64,000 nt of DNA from contig NZ_WRPA01000003.1 of assembly GCF_009831655.1 (NCBI RefSeq), positions 1 through 64,000 of the forward strand. The letters are read 5' to 3'. The translations under genes and the position numbers were made by a program. Positions 1 to 6,504 of this stretch are shown in pieces (the first letter of the stretch is position 1; every line of letters begins with the position of its first letter). The notes beneath the pieces are model-generated. The model saw nothing but the letters and a program-made list of their open reading frames with translations, made no database searches and was not told the DNA's origin. Origin of the DNA: Shewanella insulae. Its GTDB lineage: Bacteria > Pseudomonadota > Gammaproteobacteria > Enterobacterales > Shewanellaceae.

Positions 1-11
1 GATAGTTAACG

Positions 12-78
12 CTTGCACCTTGGAAGTCCGTGATTGGTTTTTGTTTGCGCTTAATCAGATCACATTCCAAGGTGCAAG
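12..78. repeat. 14-bp perfect inverted repeat, 39-nt spacer
   Basis: CTTGCACCTTGGAA at 12-25 is exactly repeated in inverse at 65-78. A GTTAAC lies just outside the left arm at 5-10. It could fold as a long hairpin. On the minus strand it ends in GCGTTAAC, loosely like the right end of an integron attC, but the opposite arm lacks a good attC core. No T-run follows on either strand, so it is not a standard terminator. Confidence 0.6.
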
Positions 79-124
79 TTCACTCTAATCTCATGATTTA
101 TATCAAAGTTATCAGGGGATTCCT

Positions 125-205
125 CAGAGCTCTGCCTCGGCATCCATGCCTCGGAAGGTCAAAAATGTGTTTACACTGGGTTATCCATCTCTTCGATTTA
201 GCTGT
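125..205 (-). repeat. Diverged copy of the nhaA-flanking dispersed repeat
   Basis: Read on the minus strand this stretch has AGCTAAATCGAAGAGA near 203-188, a GTGTAAACAC-like part, GACCTTCCGA, a GGCATGGATGCC hairpin core and then GCAGAGC. These occur in the same order in the plus-strand copies starting at 2715, 2936 and 3280. It is shorter and more diverged than those copies and lies in the opposite orientation. Confidence 0.55.
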
Positions 206-338
206 GTTTGGTAAGATCAGGTATTTGGTTTTGGCAGGCCAAGGATTTTTGGAATTGAATATTGCCCGGTGAAGACCGATGCTTCATGGTTTTGAACTGC
301 TTGGCAAGAGCTGCAGTGTAGGATGAACCAATTTTTTA

Positions 339-362
339 CGTCCTTTCTTGACGGCTTTGTTA
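339..362 (-). other. Left arm of an attC-like integron site (partial)
   Basis: On the minus strand, just downstream of the stop of the gene at 370-1278, the sequence reads TAACAAAGCCGTCAAG followed by AAAGGACG. This resembles the left half of many attC sites (TAACAA..., TCAAG, GGACG). No matching right arm ending in GTT was found within the normal 60-140 bp, so the site looks broken or interrupted, perhaps by the repeat copy at 125-205. Confidence 0.4.
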
Positions 363-369
363 TGTGATT

Positions 370-1278
370 TTAATACAGTAGGTCAGCGTACTTATCTGGT
401 AGAACCGCAAACTCTCCCCAGCCCACACCTTCTATCGACAATCCAATACCACTTTCTGTAACTGTACCAAACATAATTACAATTTTACCTTTGGCATCAT
501 CGTTAATACCATGGTCTCTTGAAATTTCATCTGTAGCCTTAAGACAAAAATCCACATACTCACCTCTAGGGTATTCAAACATTGTTTGTCTAATGTTTTG
601 TGGGGTTTGTCCGCAATTCCACGACCGACTCACTTTTGCATAATAGAACTTTGGAACTTCATCTGTTTCTTTAACATTTCTAATATCAACCAAAAGATTA
701 TTAAGTTGAATTGCGTTTTTTCTACCAGGAAGATGAAAATACTTATATAGGTTTTTATTAAAATTCCGGCAAAGTCCTCTTACAGTGGTGATTCGTGAGG
801 GTAAGCTAAAAGTTTCGCCATTATGTCTACCAATAGGAACTTCTGATAAGTCACCATCAATGTCTTCAACTGGCTCACCTTGATATTGCTTCGGATTATC
901 AATTTTAGGTGGTTTTGGTTTTTCCTTCATAAAACCTTTTACAACTACCAGTTCCTCATCCTCAATAGCTTTCTTGGCGATTTTTTCGGAGTCATAACGC
1001 TTTCCTGGTGCTTTTTTAACTCTCAAACTACATGTAGATTGGTGTTTTCGACTATGGGCATAAAATGCTTTTCTGCCATTGGTATCATAATCTTTCTCCT
1101 CTGGAGATCGAAATAACCCTGCACTACATTCAGGGCAAAAAATATGCCCTTTCATATCCTTTGTGTATTCCGTAGTAGTTACTTCAAGAGCATCTTTTTT
1201 CAAGACTTTTTTATCACCAGTCTCAAAGCCCCAATTTTCAAGGTATAGTGCAAACTTTATTTGATTGTTATCTTCCAT
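370..1278 (-). CDS. Unrecognised protein with N-terminal CxxC/HxxxH zinc-binding region
   Basis: A 302-residue protein I cannot assign to a named family. Near residues 47-86 it has CPEC, then AHSRKH and a later Cys. This spacing suggests a small zinc-binding domain, loosely like the N-terminal zinc region of CoiA-type proteins. The rest is polar with no signal peptide or membrane segment, so it is probably cytoplasmic. GAGGTAAATTT precedes the ATG. The gene is AT-rich compared with the core genes and is followed by an attC-like arm, and an attC-like hairpin precedes it (1305-1366). I infer that it is a captured integron cassette gene. Function unknown. Confidence 0.7.
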   Translation of the reverse strand: MEDNNQIKFALYLENWGFETGDKKVLKKDALEVTTTEYTKDMKGHIFCPECSAGLFRSPEEKDYDTNGRKAFYAHSRKHQSTCSLRVKKAPGKRYDSEKIAKKAIEDEELVVVKGFMKEKPKPPKIDNPKQYQGEPVEDIDGDLSEVPIGRHNGETFSLPSRITTVRGLCRNFNKNLYKYFHLPGRKNAIQLNNLLVDIRNVKETDEVPKFYYAKVSRSWNCGQTPQNIRQTMFEYPRGEYVDFCLKATDEISRDHGINDDAKGKIVIMFGTVTESGIGLSIEGVGWGEFAVLPDKYADLLY

Positions 1279-1304
1279 AAATTTACCTCTAATCTTTCAG
1301 AATC

Positions 1305-1366
1305 ACATAACGCCTAAAACAGCCGTGTGCGCATTTTGCGCGTAGGCTTGCTTTTACTTGTTAACT
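1305..1366 (-). other. attC-like integron recombination site
   Basis: On the minus strand the sequence starts GTTAACAAGTAAAAGC, continues AAGCC, has a small loop hairpin around GCGCAAAATGCGC, and ends GGCTGTTTTAGGCGTTATG. The two ends can pair: TAAC, TAAAA and AGCC on the left match GGCT, TTTTA and GTTA on the right. The length is about 60 bp. The stop codon of the upstream 344-residue gene lies inside the left arm, which is usual for gene cassettes. The core boxes deviate by one base from the classical consensus. No integrase gene is in the window. Confidence 0.5.
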
Positions 1367-2388
1367 TCTTTAATTGCCTGAGCAACTGGACGAGATAAAA
1401 TTTCGACCATTGATTTTTGATTAGAGACATCGCTTTCATTGCCTGAAGCGTAACCCGTTGATTGAGGTGAAAAGATACAGCTTGATGCTTGAAGCAGAAC
1501 CGCATCTCTTACGCCCTGATCTCCAGACGCTTCAACAAGAGCAGAATGAGTCATAAGTGCATTTTGACGATGCTTATTCACAATCGCATTATGCTTGTGA
1601 TTTAGGAAGTTTTTAGCCGACAAAAACATCATGTAGGCGATTACCGAGAATATTAAAAATTTACTGATAGATAATTGAACCGCATCGTATGTATTCTCAG
1701 GCTTTAGAAATGGAACCTTGTGAAGAAACAAGCTAATTACGGAAAACAGACCTAAGCCTATTGCTAAGTAAATGGCATTTTTTTGCCACTTACTTGCTTC
1801 AGTGTTGTGAAGCTCATACTCAGCATTAAAATGAGCAGCTTGCTTTGTAACACCTTCTTCTGCCGCAACACGACGAATCTCATTTAGTACATCTTGTGCA
1901 TCATTTTCATGCTGAGAAAGGGATTCTGCTATTTTAGCGGCTTTATCTTCAATAGCCTGAAGCGTGGCTCGCGCTTCTGAATCCAATCGCTGGAAGTCTG
2001 CTGACCTGTGCAAAGAATATGCAATATACGCATGTAAAGCCTGAAAGGCTGGCTGGTACGCAGCAACCACTTGATTTATCAAGGCTGTACGAGCAGATCC
2101 AGGGTCTTGTTGTTCGGGGGTGAAATCTAACACCTGAGAAAACAATTTGAAGTGGTTATTCGCATTGTCACGAACGACCGTGAGGATATTATCAGGAAAA
2201 TCTTGTAATGCAGTTAGAGACAGTCTCTTATATAGATCAATGAGCTGCTTTGCAGGTTCGACAACATCACTAAAGTTAAGCCTGCTCCCTAAGTCAGATG
2301 TTCTAGGCAATTTTTCAACATCAAAGCTTTGAATCCGATTAAGAGATTCCTTTGCCTCTTCATATAATTCTTCTTTACCGACTATCAT
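1354..2388 (-). CDS. Unrecognised membrane protein with two TM segments
   Basis: A 344-residue protein of no family known to me. The N-terminal ~195 residues are helical and charged, with likely coiled-coil stretches (runs of Glu, Ala, Lys and Gln around residues 120-190). Two hydrophobic segments follow, around residues 205-225 and 243-262, separated by a short loop. The C-terminal tail is soluble. The ATG is preceded by AAAGGAGAAATC, a good ribosome binding site. The stop codon falls in the left arm of the attC-like site, so this is probably an integron cassette gene. Some two-TM coiled-coil proteins act in phage defence, but nothing specific here shows that role. Confidence 0.7.
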   Translation of the reverse strand: MIVGKEELYEEAKESLNRIQSFDVEKLPRTSDLGSRLNFSDVVEPAKQLIDLYKRLSLTALQDFPDNILTVVRDNANNHFKLFSQVLDFTPEQQDPGSARTALINQVVAAYQPAFQALHAYIAYSLHRSADFQRLDSEARATLQAIEDKAAKIAESLSQHENDAQDVLNEIRRVAAEEGVTKQAAHFNAEYELHNTEASKWQKNAIYLAIGLGLFSVISLFLHKVPFLKPENTYDAVQLSISKFLIFSVIAYMMFLSAKNFLNHKHNAIVNKHRQNALMTHSALVEASGDQGVRDAVLLQASSCIFSPQSTGYASGNESDVSNQKSMVEILSRPVAQAIKEVNK

Positions 2389-2540
2389 GATTTCTCCTTT
2401 AGCCTCGGATTCGACAGGAAGCTAACAACTTATTAGTGAGACCTTGCAAGGTTCGCTACCTTGTAAGGTAGGAGACCAAGCATGTAAATAAACGGGGTCA
2501 GAGTTTACTTTTATGGGAGGTGATCGGCGTATGGTGGTTG
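2389..2540. other. Intergenic DNA with small palindromes
   Basis: Upstream of the 344-residue gene lie two small palindromes: ACCTTGCAAGGT around 2441-2452 and CTACCTTGTAAGGTAG around 2457-2472. They are followed by AACGGGGTCAGAG near 2491-2503, a phrase I recall beside REP-associated transposase remnants in gammaproteobacteria. No gene is visible. GTTAGCTTCC on the minus strand could be a worn attC right end, but its partner arm is not clear. Confidence 0.4.
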
Positions 2541-2761
2541 GCTTTTTCATTCCCTGAATGGCGCGGTCGATGTTTGATTCGAGTTGGCCTGGCTCTGTCC
2601 TTAAGTGGTGATACTTTAATCTATCCGATTGGTTGTAATCAACATGTTATGTCACATATTTGCCTGTTTTTTATCGAAAAATAATAGCTTGTATCGATGC
2701 CACTCAATGAAGCTAAATCGAAGAGACGTTGGATACCGAGTGTAGATACGCCGGTGAGCTT

Positions 2762-2781
2762 CCGAAACAGGGATGTTTCGG
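2762..2781. repeat. 8-bp stem hairpin within repeat unit
   Basis: CCGAAACA, GGGA, TGTTTCGG forms a perfect 8-bp stem with a 4-nt loop. It occupies the place where the other units have the longer GCCGAAAATGT hairpin, so this unit is a short variant. Confidence 0.6.
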
Positions 2782-2992
2782 CAGAGCCTAAAGGGACTTA
2801 TTCACGGCGTCTCACAGGCGTATCTGCACAACCCCCGCCGGGCAGGCGTTAGATTGCAATGAAGGTGCGACCTTCAAATCCCCCGCAAATACAAATGTGG
2901 CCAAATGCAGCCTCCCAATCGACAACAATGAAGGCAAATCGAAGAGACGTTGGATACCGAGTGTAGATACGCCGGTGACCTTCGAAAGCAGG

Positions 2993-3020
2993 GCCGAAAA
3001 TGTTCCCGACATTTTTCGGC
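2993..3020. repeat. Repeat-unit palindrome, copy 1
   Basis: A 28-bp near-perfect palindrome. GCCGAAAATGT pairs with ACATTTTTCGGC around a TCCCG loop. A second small hairpin follows (CTCCA, TCCT, TGGAG). Confidence 0.7.
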
Positions 3021-3336
3021 ATTCCCTCCATCCTTGGAGGTCAGATGATTTCGCAGAGCCTAAAGGGATTTATTCAAATAACATCCGTGTTTAAATGCCA
3101 GTTCGGCATCCATGCCTCTCGTTCGTGAGCACGAAGCTGCGCTTCACTCACCGTGTCACAGGCGTATCTGCACAACCCCCGCTGGGCAGGCGATAGATTG
3201 CCATGAAGGTGCGACCCTCAAATCTCCTGCCAATGTCAATGCAGCTAAATGCTGCTTCCCAATCGACAACAATGAAGGCAAATCGAAGAGACGTTGGACA
3301 CTCGGTGTAGATACGCCGGTGAGCTTCCGAAACAGG

Positions 3337-3364
3337 GCCGAAAATGTTCCCGACATTTTTCGAC
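3337..3364. repeat. Repeat-unit palindrome, copy 2
   Basis: Same palindrome as at 2993-3020 with one change in the right arm (TTTTTCGAC), lying 344 bp further on, as the tandem unit predicts. Confidence 0.7.
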
Positions 3365-3733
3365 ATTCCCACCATCCGTGGAGGTCAGATGATTTCGCAG
3401 AGCCTAAAGGGACTTATTCAAATAACATCCGTGTTTAAATGCCAGTTCGGCATCCATGCCTCTCGTTCGTGAGCACGAAGCTGCGCTTCACTCACCGTGT
3501 CACAGGTGTATCTGCACAACCCCCGCCGGGCAGGCGATAGATTGCCATGAAGGTGCGACCTTCGAATTTCCCGCAAATATAAATGTGGCTAAATGTTCCT
3601 TCTCAATCGAAACAATAGGCGACAAGTTACAAAGAAGGTGAGACTCGAAGGGATGAACGCTATAACTAATTTCCGAACTGTATCCGTTTTCACCTCAGCA
3701 TGCCAAAATGGATAGCTTTCATTTGTGACTTGA

Positions 3734-5068
3734 TCAAGGTGTTTTTAAACGTGCAGGAGACCAGGTCAAAAGTGAAAGCCCTGCTACTGCAGAGAAAATG
3801 GATGCGAGGAAGATTCCCATCTTAGCGTTGTCAATCAGATTATCGCTGAAAGCCATATTCGCAATAAACAGCGCCATGGTAAAGCCGATCCCGGCGAGCA
3901 AGCTGCCACCGAGCAGCAATCTCCAACTGAGTTCCTCAGGGAGAATCCCGATGTGTGAACGTACAGCCAGCCAACTGAACAACAGAATACCTATGGGTTT
4001 ACCCAGCACAAAGCCTAAGAATATCGCCATGGTAAGCGAGCTACCAAAATCACTGAACGCTAGCGGCAACCCAGCGTTGGCAAATGCGAACAGCGGCATG
4101 ATGACAAAACCTACCCAGGGATGCAGTGCTATCTCCAGACGCTCAACTGGAGAAAGCGTTTCACGCGCGGCAATTTCGGCCATTTGTAATGTTTGTCGGT
4201 CCTTCGTGTCTCCGCTGCCTTCGTTGCTGGCTGGATGCGCAATAACCTGACCCAATATCGCATATAAGCGCTCATCGCTGACCCATCGACGCGCTGGTGT
4301 CATTAGGCCGAGCATCACGCCTGTGATGGTTGCGTGGATCCCAGACGCATCCACAGCAAGCCAGATGACCATGCCCACCAGAAAGTAGAGAGGAAAACCA
4401 CGAAATCCAAGCATGGCCATTGCTCGGATGATCACCAGACCTAGCGTTGCTATCGACAAAGGCCACCAGGCAATATCGCTACTGTAACCGATGGCGACGA
4501 CAAGTATGGCGCCGATATCGTCAACAATCGCCAAAGACAGCATAAAAACCCGTAAGCTTTGAGGAATACGCGAGCCCAGCAGTGCCAGGCAACCGATAAC
4601 AAATGCCGTGTCAGTTGCCATGACCGTGCCCCATCCATGCTGGCTCGGCTGTCCTGATTGCAGTGCAAGGTAGATCGCAGCGGGAACTATCATACCTCCC
4701 AAGGCTGCGGCTATGGATAGCGCGGCCATGCGAGGCTTGTTCAACTCTCCGAGAACCAACTCCCGCTTGAGTTCCAATGCGACAAGAAAGAAAAACAGTG
4801 TCATCAAGCAATCGTTGATCCACTCGCGCAGCGAACGGGCAAATTCGAACGATCCAAAATGAAGCCCCGCCTTTATCTCCCAGACATGTTCGAACGCGTC
4901 AGCCAAAGGTGAGTTGGACAGCACGAGTGCGGCAACAGTGAAAAATAGCAGAATTGCCCCACCCGCTGACTCAATATGCAAGAAACGCATAAAAGGGGTC
5001 GTGAGCCGATCAACAAACTCTTTCGGCAGTCGAGTAGTTTCTTGATTTGCTTGCTTACCTGTGCTCAT
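3734..5068 (-). CDS. nhaA: Na+/H+ antiporter NhaA
   Basis: A 444-residue inner-membrane antiporter with about 11-12 hydrophobic segments that exchanges cytoplasmic Na+ (or Li+) for protons. Family landmarks are the ion-binding Asp pair in LAIVDDIGAILVV, the MATDTAF Asp, and HPWVGFVIMPLFAFANAG in the later half, which matches the segment carrying the functionally important lysine or arginine region of E. coli NhaA. It is longer than the E. coli protein (about 388) because of both tails. GGAGCG lies about 8 nt before the ATG. It stands alone between two direct-repeat arrays, unlike the ordered core genes further right, so it may have been acquired or duplicated. Membership of the family is clear; ion preference is not. 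Confidence 0.95.
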   Translation of the reverse strand: MSTGKQANQETTRLPKEFVDRLTTPFMRFLHIESAGGAILLFFTVAALVLSNSPLADAFEHVWEIKAGLHFGSFEFARSLREWINDCLMTLFFFLVALELKRELVLGELNKPRMAALSIAAALGGMIVPAAIYLALQSGQPSQHGWGTVMATDTAFVIGCLALLGSRIPQSLRVFMLSLAIVDDIGAILVVAIGYSSDIAWWPLSIATLGLVIIRAMAMLGFRGFPLYFLVGMVIWLAVDASGIHATITGVMLGLMTPARRWVSDERLYAILGQVIAHPASNEGSGDTKDRQTLQMAEIAARETLSPVERLEIALHPWVGFVIMPLFAFANAGLPLAFSDFGSSLTMAIFLGFVLGKPIGILLFSWLAVRSHIGILPEELSWRLLLGGSLLAGIGFTMALFIANMAFSDNLIDNAKMGIFLASIFSAVAGLSLLTWSPARLKTP

Positions 5069-5359
5069 AAAAAGTCGCTCCAGCTGTCACGTGCCAACGT
5101 CCGCATAAACGACGAAAACTGTGGGCTATAATTTTAATTAGCTCGTGCGTTTGTGTTTGCAGCGAGTGATTAATAAGATTGTTATATTGCAGGTGACCGC
5201 AGTTGTTCGCGCACATTGACTACAATATTTCCTAGTTTATTTAAGCCTGTGCCGTCTCTACCTCAACCCCAATAATAGTCACTAGGTGCATTTTCTACGA
5301 AATCTTTAATAAGTGGCGGCAGAGTGAACGTTTTAAGAGAGTGGTTGGCACTTGATTGA
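5069..5359. other. Upstream region of nhaA, no gene
   Basis: AT-rich intergenic DNA between the nhaA start and the right-hand repeat array. It presumably contains the nhaA promoter reading leftward, but I could not place convincing -35 and -10 boxes. Confidence 0.4.
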
Positions 5360-5592
5360 ATGGCTTCTTCTTCCCTGAATGGCGTGCCAATGCTTGAGTT
5401 CATGTGTGCCTAGTCCTGTCCTTGATTGATTAGGCTTTAATCTATCTTGATATAAGCAATCAACATTTTCGGTCACATTTTTATACGTTTTTTCTTAAAA
5501 AGAATAACTTGTCTCAGGGGGGATTCAATGAGGTCAAATCGAAGAGATATTAGATATCGGGTGTAGATACGCCGGTGACCTTCGAAAGCAGG

Positions 5593-5620
5593 GCCGAAAA
5601 TGTTCCCGACATTTTTCGGC
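5593..5620. repeat. Repeat-unit palindrome, copy 3
   Basis: Identical in sequence to the palindrome at 2993-3020, on the other side of nhaA. Confidence 0.7.
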
Positions 5621-5963
5621 ATTCCCTCCATCCTTGGAGGTCAGATGGCGCACAGCGTGTCACAGGTGTATCTGCACAACCCCCGCCGGGCAGCCGTTAG
5701 GTTACCGTGAAGGTAAGACCTTCAATTTCACCTAGCAAACGGCCACAACGCTATGCACTAACCTTCAGTTTTTCTGACATTAACCACAATGTGTCTCCAT
5801 ATTCCCCCGTCGGGCAGGAGTTAGGTTACAGCGAAGGTTCGACCTTCAAATCTCCCGCCAATATCAATGCGGCTAAATGCTGCCTTACAATCGACAACAA
5901 TGACGCTAAATCGAAGAGACGTAGATACTTGGTGTAGATACGCCGATGAGCTTCGAAAGCAGG

Positions 5964-5991
5964 GCCGAAAATGTTCCCGACATTTTTCGGC
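5964..5991. repeat. Repeat-unit palindrome, copy 4
   Basis: Identical to the palindrome at 2993-3020, in the second unit of the right array. Confidence 0.7.
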
Positions 5992-6393
5992 ATTCCCTCC
6001 ATCCGTGGAGGTCAGATGTCATCGACGAGCCTACAGGGAAGACTCTCGATATAAAGAGTTGGCGTGTAGCAGATGTATCTGCACATAAGCGAGCCGCAGG
6101 CTATAAATTGCAGCGAAGGTGCGACCTTCAAATCCACTTCGCCAAAGACCACGACGTGAAGCGTTAACACTCAGTTTTTTTGACATTAACCACAATGTCC
6201 TCTATTCCCGCCGGGCAGGCGATAGATTGCCGCGAAGGTTTGACCTTCAAATCTCCCGCCATTATCAATGTGGCCAAAATCTCCTTCCCAATCGGCAACA
6301 TTGAAGCCAAGTCGAAGAGACGTTAGATACCGGGTGTAGATGCATCTGCGGACGGCGATGATAAGCGGCAAATCCCCCGCCGCGTGTTGCGGC

Positions 6394-6421
6394 AAAAAAA
6401 ATCCCCCGGGGTGGTGGGGGA
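6394..6421 (-). terminator. Rho-independent terminator for the 6505-9582 gene
   Basis: On the minus strand TCCCCC, a loop and GGGGGA are followed by TTTTTTTT. It lies about 85 bp beyond the stop codon of the upstream gene. A second stem (GCCTCTA at 6454-6460 with TAGAGGC at 6487-6493) lies between the stop and this terminator. Confidence 0.75.
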
Positions 6422-6504
6422 CTTGGGTGCCATTGAATCGTGGCAAAGGGAGCGCCTCTAACCTGATGAGCGTCTTGCCATCGAGCTAGAGGCCAAGGTT
6501 ACCA

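Larger units (their letters stand above)
1..369. other. Gene-poor segment with hairpin and repeat remnants
   Basis: I see no convincing gene here; the 80-codon plus-strand frame from 30 has no ribosome binding site and no recognisable content. The segment holds a 14-bp perfect inverted repeat (12-25 with 65-78), a diverged minus-strand copy of the dispersed repeat found around nhaA (about 125-205), and an attC-like left arm on the minus strand (339-362). It looks like accessory intergenic DNA made of mobile fragments. Confidence 0.6.
2540..3650. repeat. Direct-repeat array left of nhaA
   Basis: A lead-in segment (about 2540-2710) is followed by three direct copies of a unit beginning AAATCGAAGAGACGTTGGA at 2715, 2936 and 3280; the last two are 344 bp apart. 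Each unit carries GTGTAGATACGCCGGTGA, a hairpin, the phrase GCAGAGCCTAAAGGG, and then CACAACCCCCGC, GGGCAGGCG and GAAGGTGCGACC. Several small open frames run through it in every frame and on both strands, which is typical of repeat DNA rather than genes. The lead-in and units recur on the other side of nhaA. Confidence 0.8.
5360..6350. repeat. Direct-repeat array right of nhaA
   Basis: It begins with a lead-in like that at 2540-2710 (shared CCCTGAATGGCG, CTGTCCTT, CTTTAATCTATC, AATCAACAT and GTCACAT). Units beginning AAATCGAAGAGA follow at 5536 and 5908, with a more diverged AAGTCGAAGAGACGTTAGA at 6309. Between them are copies of the GGGCAGGCG/GAAGGT part, twice preceded by GACATTAACCACAATGTG. 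Its orientation is the same as in the left array. No protein-coding gene is credible within it. Confidence 0.8.

Noticed and set aside
30..272. 80-codon plus-strand frame at the left end
   Set aside because: No ribosome binding site and it runs over a repeat remnant read in reverse.
3112..3438. 108-codon open frame through the left repeat array
   Set aside because: Similar frames occur in other copies and on the opposite strand. The sequence follows the repeat unit, has no ribosome binding site and no protein-like conservation pattern. It is repeat DNA.
2840..3640. Possible CRISPR array
   Set aside because: Units are 220-344 bp apart and the intervening DNA is also repeated. There are no short direct repeats with unique spacers, and no cas genes.
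5707..6304. Several 60-76 codon plus-strand frames in the right repeat array
   Set aside because: They overlap each other in different frames and follow the repeat units. No start sites are convincing.
6421..6500. tRNA-like fragment downstream of the 6505 gene
   Set aside because: There are stems (GCCTCTA/TAGAGGC, TGCCA/TGGCA) and a T-loop-like stretch, but no full cloverleaf or proper acceptor stem could be drawn.
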